DNA of 64,000 nucleotides from Chlorops oryzae (taxonomy: Eukaryota; Arthropoda; Insecta; Diptera; Chloropidae): positions 16,496,724 through 16,560,723 of the forward strand of contig CM035806.1 of NCBI GenBank assembly GCA_020466095.1, in the 5' to 3' direction. Every line of letters begins with the position of its first letter. The first letter of the stretch is position 1. Below, in pieces: positions 49,207-61,977 of the stretch. Both the position numbers and the translations under genes were made by a program. Under the pieces are notes generated by a model that was not told the DNA's origin, made no database searches, and was given only the letters and a program-made list of their open reading frames with translations.

Positions 49207-49625
49207 TATCTCAAAAAGCTACCTTTTAATTTTGATTTAAAAAAATTCCAGTTAAAGGTATTTTTGAAAAATAGCTAAAAAGTGTTGAAAAAACAGGAAT
49301 AACCTGAAAAAATGATTTGATGTTTATTTGCTTTAATGTATAAAAATTTTTCTCTGTGTAATATTAAAAAATTTTTTTTTTTATTCTCTGTTTTATAAGC
49401 TATCAGTAGCCATTTGTTTCATTTTGCTGTTTTAATGAGTTTCTGAGATTTAAATTTTTCAAGAAGTGCTTAATAAAAAAAGGCTTTTCAAGTACATTTG
49501 AAGGACACTGAAAAATAGAAACCTACAATTCGATTTCGATAGTGTTTTTAGGTGATAGCTATCCAAAAACCAAAAAAGCTTCAAAATCCCTTTGATGGGG
49601 CCGCAGTCAGCTATACCCTTTACCA

Positions 49626-52570
49626 CAAAATTTTAAACGATTCCGCATCGATTCTACGAAGAAAATTGAACCATTTTCAATGACCTTTTTTTTTTAATAA
49701 AAATATTTTTAATGATGATACCTTCATGAATTTTCTGTTTGACTTTCTCACTTTCTCACCCAAAGGCACTGATATGAATGAGCAAATAAAAAAAAGTAAA
49801 TAAAAAAAAAAATAAATAAATAAAAAATCCAATTCATTAAATTAATCACTTGTGCAAGCTTTACATATTAATGTAGGTATATTTTTGTAATAAAGCAATT
49901 GTGGCAGACTCTTGAATAAAGCGCTACAATTTTTATCGGTTAATAAAAGCAATAAAATGTAAAAATTGCCAATATAAAGGAAACAAATTCAAAGTAAGAC
50001 AGCTCTAAAGTCGGTCAACACCGACCATCATATGCCTAACTTCGAGAATTTTTACCAGTAGGCAATTTACGGGCATGACCGATCAATTTCGCTAAAGGCA
50101 TTTGGACGATTTCATTGATATAAATACCTCCAGTTAATCGTATTGGTGCAAGCCTCTTAACGGAAAATCCGATAACAGACAAATGAAACAAAGAATTTCT
50201 ACTGCACTTTGGGCTTAATTTTACGCGTGGCTCACATTTTTCTTCTTCTATTTTTATACATAAGTACCCACTCAGCATTGATTCTGATAAAGCATATAAA
50301 TACTTACATACATGTACAAATTAGAATGCATCTATGTGAATGTTGTAAGATCTTAAAGGCTCTAATAGACGTTCTGCTGCAAAGTAAAGCAGGTAGGCAT
50401 ATACTTATTTTAACCGCAATTCGTGTTCGATTCCTCAATGTAAATTGTTTTCATGTCATTTGCGTGTGTGTTTCTTTATAAAAATGGATGATATTTAAAT
50501 ATCAAACAATCAACATTTAATGCTTTCAGTTTCGAATATGTTATCAAATTAATTTCAACCATCATTCGAGCGCATAATTAAGTGGAAAAGCAATTTTCTA
50601 TAAGCAGGAAACAAACGTAGAGATGGAGCACAGTGTTTCGTCTCCATACATTATGTGGCCAAAAATGCAAGGAGTGGTCATAGAGCAATGCTATTTTCGT
50701 AGAATTCCGCCGCTCAACTTCCACGCCCATCTCCCGAATAAAGTCAATTTCTAACTTTCACAATTTTGATGTTAGAGATCACAAAATTAGTACAATTTAA
50801 AACTTATTTGGAATAAAAAAAATTTAGATCCAGATAAAAATTGTCGGTGCCACGCCCCCTTTACAAGCAACGCTCCTCAATTTTCACAGTTTTATAGCGT
50901 ATATCTTGATATAGAAATGTATAGAACAATAAATTACACAGATTAAGTGCGTATTTCAAAATTGAAAATATACATTTATCACCAGGGCCCGGATTTGGTT
51001 GATTTTATAAATTTAAAGCATACTTTATGGAGTAAAAATTTTGTTTAACTCACATAAAGTTATGACTAAAATCGATTTTTAACTTTAGTATGTTTTTTTT
51101 TTTTGGATATTAGAAAAGCGTTTCGAGACTCAGCTTTGCTAAACTTATTCGAAAAATGTTGGTAAGAAAAAGTTTTGCCCCATAAAGTATGGTTTAAATT
51201 TATAAAAGCAATAAAATCCAATTCAAAAAATTTTCAAAACTTCTTACTTTAAAGCTATGTATACTAACCATGTGTATACTAAAACGTGCTGAGATATTTG
51301 AAAGTTTCTTCTTCTTAATAGCAATATATGTAATCTATCGAAATTATTTAAAATATTTAAGCATTTCGTTGCGCGATTTTTGAGAATTTTTTGGCCGCTC
51401 ACAGCACACTGTGCGGAGCAGGAGCAGGAAGAAACAGAGACCGAGGAGCAAAAGCAAAAGGAAAATGAAAATGAAAACGATTTAATTCGAGCTATAATTG
51501 AACGGCGGGTTTATATTATCGCGCAATTACTTTAATCGTAATTGAAAGTTAATTTTACATAACAACAATCCACGTTCAACTTTTACAATTTAAGTAGAAC
51601 AAGCTCAAACAAAGGCACATACGCACATGCATATATGCATATGTATATGCACATGTGTATGTGTATGTAAATGCATACATTTAACGAAACGGCATTGCTC
51701 ATGTTATCATTGTTTTTGTAACTTTTTCAACTTAGCTTTTAATTACAATTCGCAGAGAGAGTCCTTTGTCAGGCAGACGTAATGCGTACAGATTTCACAG
51801 AGTGCTGTGAATTTCCGCTGTTTACACTTTCCTCCTTTTCTTTGCTGTACTGTATTAAAAAAAGAAAAGATCATTTAAAAAAACCCCGCCCCCCTTTTCG
51901 CAATGGCTTCGAAATTGCATTTTCGAATACATAGTTCAACTGAAAAAGCTTTAACCCTTTGTGGTATGCAATTAATTCTTAGAATCCAATTCAACAATAT
52001 TTCTATGGGTTTTCTATTTCGATTTTTTTGCTTTCTTTCGACAGCAAATATTTAACATTTACAACAACAATTATCAGGCATCCAAATTCCTGATCACAAT
52101 CGACTCTATTTCTGTGAACTCAAATGAGAATTTTTATTGGATGAAAAACTCAATTTTTTTTTTGTTTGAGTCTTTTTCGAGTCACATTTAAACCCTTTTT
52201 GCTAAACTGAATAAATAAACGTATGAAAAAATTAAATTATCACTAAATAAAATAATATAGGGATTCAGCAGCTTTGAAAATAAATTTATAAACTTTTACC
52301 ATTGGAAATTTTCATATAAATTTTTAAATATATAAAAAACTTTTTTCTTTGCAATTTTAAGGCCAAAATATAATTTATTTATTCAGATATTTTCTTGCGA
52401 ATGAACTGTGAAAACAATTTGCACTGATTTCGAGCTACGAGTATAGTTTAACAGCAATCCTTAAAAATACTTGATAAATGTAAGAAATCCGTAAATTCGA
52501 TTTTTCTAGATCGGCTACAGGAAAATTTCACATCAATCTCGATAAAAGTGGCCGAAAATGAAGTTGCGTA
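49626..52570. other. No gene seen
   Basis: AT-rich DNA. A short purine-rich piece near 51415-51480 and catatgcatatgtatatgcac words near 51620-51665 are simple-sequence features. Confidence 0.55.
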
Positions 52571-53437
52571 CTAACTGATGGCTATATATGGACCAGGCAC
52601 AAGAATATCGGATCCTATGGGCATATGGCCTAGTGTCTTCCAAGCCACCCAATAAATATATGCGTAAGATCCATAATCAGCAAAAACCCCGCGGGCCAAA
52701 GGATTGTTATATTTTCTGACAGTCAGGCCTCTATTAAAGCCCTATCATCTTGGGCTTTTAAGTCAAAACAAGTCCTCGAATGCTTTGGACTACTTCAGAA
52801 ACTAGCGACACGCAATCAAGTTGATTTATTTTGGGTACCTGGTCACACGGGGATTGATGGTAATGAGCTAACTGACAGTCTAGCAAGAAAGGCATCAAAC
52901 ACCCCTTTTATCGGTCGTCAGCCCTTTTGTGGGTTCACCTGGGCGGGTATTAAAGAAAAAATCAGAGAGAAAGAAAATCTCCTTCGCCTTGTGTACTGGG
53001 ACGACTTTCCCGGACTGAGGCAGAGTAAATTGCTTATAAAACCTTACTCTTACTCCAATATTCTTAAGCCTTCAAAAGATAGCATAAGTTTGCTTACGGG
53101 TTTTCTTACTGGCCAATTTGGGCATAAGTATCACATGCACAAACTTCGCCTTTCCGATAATTCGTAATGCAGATTATGCCTCGAAAGACGAGGAAACAAC
53201 TTTGCACATTCTTTGCGAATGTCCTGCCTTAGTACATCACAGAAGAAATGTATTCCATTCGGAATTTCTGTCATTAGGACAAATTAGGAATTCTTCTCCA
53301 GAGGCGATTCTGGACTTTATTAGGAGAGCTATGAGGGGCTTTTCATAAAAATAGTGAATCTTGGCACAATAGGTCATCTGGGCCGCAGTGCTAGCCTTTG
53401 GGCAGATTCACGATATATATTATTATAATTATTATTA
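52571..53437 (+). pseudogene. 3' end of the same non-LTR retrotransposon, copy 2 (longer)
   Basis: It aligns with copy 1 from 52736 onward and extends further 5'. It includes LTDG (about 52571) and IVIFSDSQASIKAL, the first two Asp-bearing blocks of RNase H. The GHTGIDGNELTD block follows. A stop interrupts the N-terminal part, another stop replaces a codon before CRLCLE, and a frame shift after CRLCLE is shared with copy 1. The 3' end again runs into TTATTA-type repeats. Confidence 0.85.
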
Positions 53438-56107
53438 ATGATGGCTATATCTCGGTAACCGTAATATATTTCATTTTCCCGTCTATGCCGAAGTTTCAGC
53501 CTTAGACATAGGGAAAATAAGTGTTTAAGTAACTGCACCGAAAAAAGTCCGTTTAGTTGAAACAAATAGCAGAAATTACAAAAAACCTAAATTTTCTTTC
53601 AACTCTCTTACCTCATAGCTCCGAAATCTTTGTGAATTTAATAAAACTTTTCGACAAAAATGGAAGAAAAAGAAAAAAAAAAAACAAAACTGGATAATTT
53701 TTCATGCAGATCAACTTATTACATCAGAGCTCTCCGTGATATCATTTTGGTGTTTCAAAGTTGGAAATTTTTACCCAAAATCAGATTTTAAAAAACTATA
53801 AATTACACAAATTTTTCATTCAATCTCTCATGTCAGGCCCATGCGCAGGAATCACTCATGGGGCGGGTTTTAACTCAAGTATGTAAGTTATCGTTACGTT
53901 ACGTTGTGTTACGAATCGAATCCTCGAGGCCCAAATCTCTTTGTTAAAAAATTTTTTTTTTCACAAGTTATGTCGGAAACATGAATATAGAAGCTATGCT
54001 TTCAAGAAATTTTTTGAAATGCCGGGTAAAACAAAAATTTTGAAGGCTTCTTGGGAGAAGGTGGGGGTTGTTTTGAAGCCCCAAATGATGTCTCATGTAA
54101 TCTCTTTTCAATCATGAAGGCGTCTTAAAGGTGGTTGTTCATAAAGCATTAATCCTGGTCAGTAGTGCAATTAAATTATATATTACTATACTTAATACCA
54201 TTGAGTAGTAGATAGTTATTACCTAAAACGAGCTCGTGCAAAAAAGGAATACTAAGAACAACTTTTTTAGATATCGTATAGATACTTACAATATGTATAA
54301 AATTTCAGAATATCGCCATTGACAATAAATAGATATGTATGTTCATTTCGACCGCTTTTTGCGAAATTATCAAATGTGACAAAAACTAAATTTTACAGAT
54401 TTCTAGTCTTTGCCCATATGCGGACTGTGCGACTGTTTATAAGCTTAAGCTAATTCCGCATTACCTCCAATAAGAACAGTGCTTAGGGTTTTAATATTTT
54501 GACAGGCGATGAGTTGAAGACCCTCGAAAAAATTTGCATATAAAAGTCAATTTCGATGATTTCGCGAAAAGCGTTAAATGAATGTATTTTTTTTTTTTTT
54601 GTTTTTACATTATATATCCCTTGACGAAGACGCAATTTAATTTCATAGAAAATGACAGCTTTCATGAAAAATTGCAATCGGAAATTCCAACGAATAGACG
54701 CATCTCTTAGCTACGATACATAATTTATCAGAGAATAATAATATTAAGTGGATGAAGAAGAATAAGGAAGACATCTAGAGCTCTCTCGGGTATATAACCT
54801 TTTACATATCCTTGAAAAAAAAAAACAAGAAAAAATAATAATAATAATAATAATATGGGGAACCAAACAAAAATACCTTAAACGACAGAAAAATACTTAG
54901 ACGGAAAATTCTCTGTAAACCGAGCCAGATTAAGTCATATATCAATTTGCATTTCAGTTACATCCTCTCTTTCTCTGACAAACTTCGGAAAATATATGAA
55001 CAAGCACATCTGGCGCAAGAAAAATTCCATACCAGCGAGAGTGTTTTAAAAGTTGTTTTGTTTTACAGCAATAACGAGAAGAAGAGCAAAAGTAGGAAAA
55101 TCCAAAACAAAAAAGAACAAAAAAAATTATATTCGTATGCAACAAATAACTTGTCACTGAAAATTAATGACGCCATTTTGGTACCTTTTCTGTGAACAAA
55201 ACTTTGGCTTTCTGTAACTGTGCTCTCCAATTCACAGTTCAAATCTTGCCTGCGTTTGTTTGCCCATGATAAATTGTTTTGTTTTTTAAATTTCTCTTTT
55301 TATGAACGATGTAAAAAACAAAAAAAAGCCAAAATAAAAATGTAATACAAAAAAGGTAAAAAAAAAAAAAATTCGAATAAAAAAGAAAAAATAAAAAGCA
55401 GTTCAATTTACTACTTTCTTTTTTCTTTTGTTTACCTTTCCCAATATTTGCTTTTATTCCTTTGATTTGCTCAGTATCAAATTCCGTTTGCATTCATTGT
55501 TGCATATTTTACTAGAATTTTAACTTCATTAGGTACGCATTCACTGTTATGCTCGCGGAGATATGATTTCGCTGAGAAATTTTTATAGAAAAAGAAATAA
55601 ATGTCATATCCGCGAGTACACGAACATGTGTGTGTGTGCGTGTGTGTGTGTGTTTGCGGGACGTGTGTGCACGCTCGTAGACACACCTATATTCATATCA
55701 AGGAAATTTATCTTTTCTTTTTACAGAAGAAAAGGTTCACGTTCATGCCTACTTCATAAAACAATTTGCTTGACATCTAACGCACGCACATTTTACTTTA
55801 CGGCGTTATTTTCTTCTTCTTGCTCTCGTTCGCATTCGCGTTCTTCGTGTCTTTTTATTCGACTTGATATTGCTTCGGGGGCGTAAATTAAAGTCGCAAC
55901 GACGAATGGGGAAAGTAGCCGTCTTGAAAATACATATAATGTTGGATAAGTACACTTCGTTTTGATTTGTTTCATTTTTCCAGGACTTTTCGAACCTATT
56001 TCTAGGGGAGGTGTGTGGAGGGGTAAGTTTTTTTGGAGGATTCAAAACCAGTTTCAAATACGACAGCTCGATACATGTATGTGTTTATGTATGTATGTAA
56101 GTATGTA
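53438..56107. other. No gene seen
   Basis: AT-rich with an (AAT)n tract (about 54834-54855), A runs and a short (TG)n tract near 55627-55653. It may be upstream region of the receptor gene. Confidence 0.55.
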
Positions 56108-56340
56108 TGTACGTTGGAGTGGCCATATACCGGGCCCGTTATGATACCACGAAAAATTTTTCTTGTTTTTGTGTGAGTTTTGTCTTTTTATGTAGTGTAG
56201 AGGCACACATGCGATATTTGGAAAAAAAAAAACCATTGTGCTAGACTACGAACATAACACTCCTTTTCGCCTGAGCCGGGAATCGAACCTCGGATCCTGG
56301 GATCAAGGGTTAAGCACGCATCCGAGAGCCACAATCTTGC
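56108..56340 (-). mobile_element. tRNA-derived SINE, copy B
   Basis: The head on the minus strand is TGTGGCTCTCGGATGCGTGC, followed by CGAGGTTCGATTCCCGGCTC at about 56268-56290. It shares cgcatgtgtgc-like, aatttttcttg and gtgctag words with copy A over about 230 bp. The A-box arm is shorter than in copy A, by a deletion of about 15 bases. An A/T run (56221-56232) lies inside the body. Confidence 0.75.
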
Positions 56341-58368
56341 TCTGTAGAGTTTTGAAACAATTTTCTATGAACTCTATGGACTTATTAGGGGTCCCAAGCT
56401 TCTAAATTTTATGTCACACCATTATGAATATAATATTATATCGGATGCAATAATTTCTCGTTTACGCATTGTTTATTATTTTTAATGTGTTTATATCCAG
56501 TCAATGCTGTAGGGACTAAAAATCGATTTTAATATATAATAAAAAAAATTAAATTTTTTTTTTTTTGCATTTCGTCTTGTGTAAAAATTGAAAATTAATG
56601 TTGTTATGTATCGATTCAATTTTCTGATATATTACTTTCATTGAAAATTCGTTGGAAAAATCCTTACGGAGTTAGGTATGACACAAAAAAGTACTTAGGG
56701 CATTCCATGTGAGTTCTTCTTCCAGTCAGAGAGTGAAATATTTTTGTAAAGAGTTTGAAACTCTCTGATTTTTTTGCATTGATATTCGTAGCTTATTGCA
56801 GTACTGTCACATTCAAGAGTAAGAGAATATATTTTTAATCCTATTTTAGACCAAAAGACAATTAACAATATAGTTCTAATTAGAAAATTCATATGTTACG
56901 TTAAAAAAAAAAAATTAAATATGAGAATATAAAAAATACAGTCAAAAGAAAAAAGTAACAAAAATTGAAATCCCTCCAAGCACACATTTTAAAGGGTTAT
57001 GAAATGACTTTGCATTTTGGGACAAATTTAAAATTTTTTTTTGTTGTCAATTTTTCCACCACTCACTCTTGTGACTCTGTGGTTAATATAATTTATACGG
57101 TAAATCACCAGGGGCCTTCTCTGGAGTTTGACTTGGACACGAAATCCGAGTCGAACGAACAATTAAAATAACGTATAACGAACATCCGATGTTCGAACAA
57201 GAGAGTATGAAACGTTCAAATCAGAGCAAACTTTTGTTGGAGTTCAAAGGTGCGCCCATCTTGTACCGCACTGCGTATGAGTAATGTTAGTTAAGTATAC
57301 GTGACATACGCCGTATGCTTAATCCACTTTACTCATACGCAGTGCGGTAAAAGGTGGACATTTTTGCAATTTTAAGGCTCTAGATGCACTTCTTTTGGGT
57401 AAGTTCTCGGCTTGGTTCAAATTAATATCGCCAATTTGTCTAATCGCTGTCGATTGAGACCGCTTCGCTACATCGATTTCGGTCTTTCCGTTTTTGGAGT
57501 CTCTCTCTCTAAAGAATATGATAAAAGTATAACAGAGTTCAGTGCTTGTGGTCAATGTAGTGAAAGGATTACGAGAATTTATTTGACTATAATTTGTAAT
57601 AGGATATTTTAATTTGATTTCAAGCTCTGTCAGAAATGCAACACAAATGAAAAACTGCATATAAACATTTCTGATTTATTTCTGAAGTGTTGTTTTTATT
57701 TTATTATGAATTTTTTCATTTCTGACGGATCTGGAGATAGCCCCCAATAGAAAAATATTAAAATAAATTGAATTTAATTTGACATTCCTTGCACCGCTTT
57801 CATCTTCTAAACGTGAATGTGAAGCAATAGTTTTTTTTTAGACATACTTATTTTACAGCTGTAAGCACACTAGTTTCAGACACTTCAAGTGTAATACAAT
57901 AAAATAAATGTTTTCAATGGCTTTAAATGGTTTAGTACAAATACAAACAATCCCGAAAACAAAAACCAATTAAATAATAAAAAAGATTTTAACAAAAAAA
58001 AAAAAATATAAATAAATAAATAAATAAATATTTCCAAAATAACAACAACCTTCGGCATTATTTCAGCACAAAACATAAAAATTAAAAATTTCTTCGGGCC
58101 GATAGCCTCAGGAGCTTGCGCCTCCTTTTTTTTTTTTTTTTTTTTTTGAAGATTGCGTCTTAATTTATTAAGGCGCAAAACTCAAATAATAATAATAATA
58201 AAAAATTTCTTGATAAATACTAACCCAAAAACCAAAATCCCTCCATTTAAGAGTGCTTAAAAGAACTTCAAAATGACTAAACGGAAGAAAAGTTAAACCA
58301 TAAAACCAAAAGAATTATAAAAATCAAAACTTACAAAACAGTAGAGGAAAAAAGAAAAGAAGTGTGAT
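56341..58368. other. No gene seen; presumed 5' flank of the receptor gene
   Basis: AT-rich except for the inverted repeat at 57256. Upstream noncoding exons or promoters of the receptor could lie here, but nothing in the sequence fixes them. Confidence 0.5.
57256..57357. repeat. Inverted repeat, 20-bp perfect core arms
   Basis: TACCGCACTGCGTATGAGTA (57264-57283) faces its exact inverse at 57330-57349, and the pairing extends outward imperfectly (ccatctt / aaggtgg). The centre also holds short inverted words (gcatacgg). A short MITE-like relic is likely. Confidence 0.7.
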
Positions 58369-58651
58369 ATGTGTTTTGTGTCCGACAAGCGGCTTCCACA
58401 AACAGAGACTCAGTGTTTAAAAGGAAATTTATTGAGCAGCACAATTCAACACGAAGAAATTCCTAAAACGAGCATTCCAAAGAATTTCTAAAGTCAACCG
58501 GAAGAGAAAAAAAAAAACGGAAGAACACGAACAACGGCAAAAGCGTTAGCAACAGCGACATCAACAACCATATCATCCACACATATCAATGTAGAGTGTA
58601 TACCACACAGCACCCCACCCACGCAGTAAATAAAGTACAATCGTCTTAAAA
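58369..58651 (+). promoter_or_regulatory. Probable 5' leader of the receptor gene with two upstream start codons
   Basis: The A-rich sequence just before the receptor ATG is read as 5' UTR by position only; no transcription start or splice acceptor can be fixed. It holds a 40-codon upstream ORF (58369-58491) and a minimal start-stop element, ATGTAG, at 58589-58594, 57 bases before the main ATG. If present in the mRNA these would lower or gate translation of the receptor. The leader boundaries are an inference. Confidence 0.35.
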
Positions 58652-60329
58652 ATGCAGTCAGTATGTCATGTAGCAGCGCATGCAGCCATTTTTCTTTTAC
58701 TGCTCCTTGTAACTGGGCAAAACTGGTATTGCCGGGCCACCGCAATCGAGTTCGAAAGCGAAAATGCGGTAGTTGGTGATATAACGATGAATTGGCCGCC
58801 AGAAGAGTTCAACGAGAAGAAGCACTTCCAACCAATTAAATCAAGTAGCGAAAGCTTAAATGCTGTAAAACACCAACAGCAACGACGACGACAACAACAG
58901 CAACTGCAACAGCAACAGCAACAAAAACAGCAACAACAATTACAGCCACAGCAACTACAACTAACAAATGCTCATGAAGATTCCGATGATAAGCAACCCA
59001 CATCCATTATGGTAGAAACACATCCGCACAAAAGTCGAAAACACATGGACAAACATAAACACAATCAGAAATATTACAATCAACATCATCACCATTTAAA
59101 GGACGACGCTGTTGCCGATGTTGATGATGGTGATGGTGATGGTGGTGGTGGTGATTACAATGAGAAGAAGGAGTACGACAACGAAATGATAGCGAAGCAT
59201 ATTTTAGACGACGAATCCATATCGACACGAAGTGAACGCATGCAACAACAACAACAGCAACAGCACAACCATTTTAGATACCATCACCACCAACATCACC
59301 ATCACGAACATCAGCGTCCACACCAAAACCCACACCCACACCCACACCCACACCATCTTCCAGACCAGCAGTATGAACGACAACGGCAACATCATCAGCA
59401 TCGCCAACAGCACGAATACCACCAACATCATCAGCAACAGTCGGCGATATGTCAACAGCAACATCAAAGCGCAACCACAATTTCGCCTGCGGTAGTTGCT
59501 TCATTAGACTATCTAAATGATGCGGGAGCATTGAGTGACGATACAAACGACTATCAAGTGTACGAAGTACCAACCAAGGAACAAATTGATGCGGAACTAA
59601 TAGGGCATGCGAACGAAAATGGACGCGAGCATCAACACAATCATCATAGCATTGATGGCCATAGTCACGGTCACAGTCATGGTCGCAGCCATAGCCACAG
59701 TCATAGCCCTAATCATTATCAAAATCCACACAAACAGCCATACTACGCTTCGATTATAATACAAAATGAAGAGCATCAGCAAAAGCATCAGGGCAGCCAT
59801 ATTATTATTGCTCCCACCGATGAGCTCCATTGGCATAATGGTGTTATAGCACCACGTTCTGGTCGAAATCGTGGACGACATGTAACTCCGATTCACCATA
59901 ACACCTTGTTGTTATCTAATGTATTCGATATTGGCACGAGTGCTGCCGCTTCCCCTGCCGGTGTCACTGCTGCTTCCACATCGGGAAAGGTTTTTCGTTC
60001 GCTACCCGATGGCGATGGCGACTATACTTATGATATTCACCGTTTGTTGGCAACACAATCCCAACGCCATTGGCCTGTGAAGCATGAAGCTATTGTCGAA
60101 GGTGATGTTATACTCGGTGGCTTGATGATGGTACATTCTCGTGAGGATTCTATCATGTGTGGTCCAATTATGCCGCAAGGAGGCATTCAAGCGCTCGAAG
60201 CAATGCTCTACACAATTGACCGTATTAATGAGGTGGGACTTCTACCGAATATTACGCTCGGTGCGCATATTCTAGATGATTGCGATAAGGATTCATACGG
60301 CTTGGAAATGGCTGTTGATTTTATTAAAG
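58652..60329 (+). CDS. mtt: First coding exon of a metabotropic glutamate receptor-like class C GPCR (mangetout-like)
   Basis: The frame opens with a signal-peptide-like segment (hydrophobic core about residues 11-22). A Gln-rich tract follows at about residues 75-102, then His/Gln-rich and Asp/Gly-rich stretches to about residue 470. From about residue 473 the sequence matches the start of an mGluR ligand-binding domain: EGDVILGG, CGPIMPQGGIQALEAML, DRINE and the N-glycosylation sequon NIT (residue 533). It also has the Cys pair at about 503 and 544, which forms a disulfide in lobe 1 of mGluRs. A donor, gtaagc, follows at 60330 after 559 codons plus one base (phase 1); beyond it the frame runs into low-complexity DNA and stops. 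The start ATG has a fly-like AAAA context and leads directly into the signal peptide. The receptor should sit in the plasma membrane and sense an amino acid such as glutamate. The mtt assignment over mGluR rests on my memory of the HILDDCDKD-type stretch, so the paralogue is less certain than the family. The seven-membrane segments are outside the window. Confidence 0.85.
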
Positions 60330-61164
60330 GTAAGCTTTACAAAAACAAACAAACAAACAACAACAACAACAAAACCAAAAATAGCAATACAACTTTTTTC
60401 ATAAAAACTTTTTCCATAATTTTCCACTTCTCCATATGCATATACGGACAAGATGAAATTGCTCTTAAATAGACCGTAGCAAAGCCATGCTTCTTAATTA
60501 ATTTTTTTTTTCTTTTTGTTTTTTATTTCTTTGCTTTTGTTTTTGATTTTTCGAATATCCAATCAATGTTTTGTGGATGAAATTCGATTAATATCTTTTA
60601 TCTCATAAAATCCAACGCCCTTACAACGGCAACATTAATTGCTTCCAGCTGGATTCAAGTAGCATGATAATTCCCTAGAGCTGATAAAATAAATCGATTT
60701 CTGTGAATTTGGCCTTTCAAACTGGGAATTGCCTGCTGCGTTTATGATTACAAATTGACTGCGACAGAGAGATAGATAGACAGACAGACAGACAGACATA
60801 CAGACACACAGGCAGGCAGATAGACTGTGTTGGTCGGACAGACAGCCAACGAGCCAGCGACCTACACAGAATAAGAATCACTCTTGTTAACTGCCCCAAG
60901 GCTCTCATCGGCAGCTTTAGCTAACAATACAACCTGAACGCAACACACGAAGTGCTGCTAGCTTCCCACTCTAGAAAAATTGAAAACAGTGCCAACATTC
61001 ATAAGTACTCATCAACTTGTTGGCTATGAGCCAAATCAGGATTCGCATTTTCCTGCTCAAATGAATTATCGATTCGTTATCAATTGAGAAAAGCAAAGCA
61101 AAGCTAAGCCCTAGTCCCTGTTCCTTGCTTTCTTTTCCCCCAATTCGATACAATTTCATTCATT

Positions 61165-61977
61165 CCGTTCGCTCCTATTCCACTCCCTTCGATTCTATTC
61201 CGTTCCATTCCGTTCCATTCCATTCCATTCCATTCCATTCCATTCCATTCCATTCCATTCCATTCCATTCCATTCCATTCCATTCCATTCCTTCCATTCC
61301 ATTCCATTCCATTCCATTCCCATTCCATTCCATTCCATTTCATTTCATTCCATTCCATTCCATTCCATTCCATTCCATTCCATTCCATTCCTTCCATTCC
61401 ATTCATCATTCCATTCCATTCCATTCCATTCCATTCCATTCCATTCATTCCATTCCATTCCATTCCATTCCATTCATTCCATTCCATTCTTCCTTTCCAT
61501 TCCATTCCATTCCATTCCATTCCATTCCATTCCATTCCTTCCATTCCATTCCATTCCATTCCATTCCATTCCATTCCATTCCATTCCATTCCTTATTCCA
61601 TTCCATTCCATTCCATTTCCTTCCATTCCATTCCATTCCATTCCATTCCATTCCATTCCATTCCATTCCATTCCATTCCATTCCATTCCATTCCATTCCA
61701 TTCCATTCCATTCCATTCCATTCCATTCCATTCCATTCCATTCCATTCCATTCCATTCCATTCCATTCCATTCCATTCCATTCCATTCCATTCCATTCCA
61801 TTCCATTCCATTCCATTCCATTCCATTCCATTCCATTCCGTTCCATTCCATTCCGTTCCGTTCCATTCCATTCCATTCCATTCCATTCCATTCCGTTCCG
61901 TTCCCTTCCATTCCATTCCATTAAATTCCATTCCATTCCATTCCATTCCATTCCGTTCCGTTCCGTTGCGTTCCGCT
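61165..61977. repeat. (TTCCA)n / (GGAAT)n pentanucleotide satellite block, about 0.8 kb
   Basis: The block is built almost entirely of CCATT units. A long pure run covers about 61622-61838. Units with single-base losses or 3-4 base changes occur in the left half, and CCGTT variant units concentrate at both edges. A homogeneous centre with variant edges is the usual outcome of unequal exchange or slippage. Because five units make an exact 15-base period without stop codons, long artificial frames of Met-Glu-Trp-Asn-Gly and Phe-His-Ser-Ile-Pro repeats appear on both strands. They are not genes. Confidence 0.95.

Larger units (their letters stand above)
47716..49625. repeat. Dispersed repeat H, copy 2 (split by the mariner)
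   Basis: The sequence 47716-47918 plus 49207-49625 aligns, in opposite orientation, with 16925-17314 plus 18131-18310. Shared landmarks are a GCGCGCGCGC run, gcgtatgctgtac, tatctcaaaaagct, ataagctatcagta and aatagaaacct near the end. No coding capacity is visible and its class is unknown. A third partial copy lies near 63.7 kb. Confidence 0.7.

Noticed and set aside
52500..52560. Short resemblance (ggctacagg, gtggccgaaaatg) to the inner part of the long TIRs
   Set aside because: The matching words are short and in a different arrangement; it may be a relic but I could not align it convincingly.
59007..59899. Minus-strand and other-frame ORFs opposite the receptor exon
   Set aside because: They are shadows of the CAN/CAY-rich low-complexity coding sequence.
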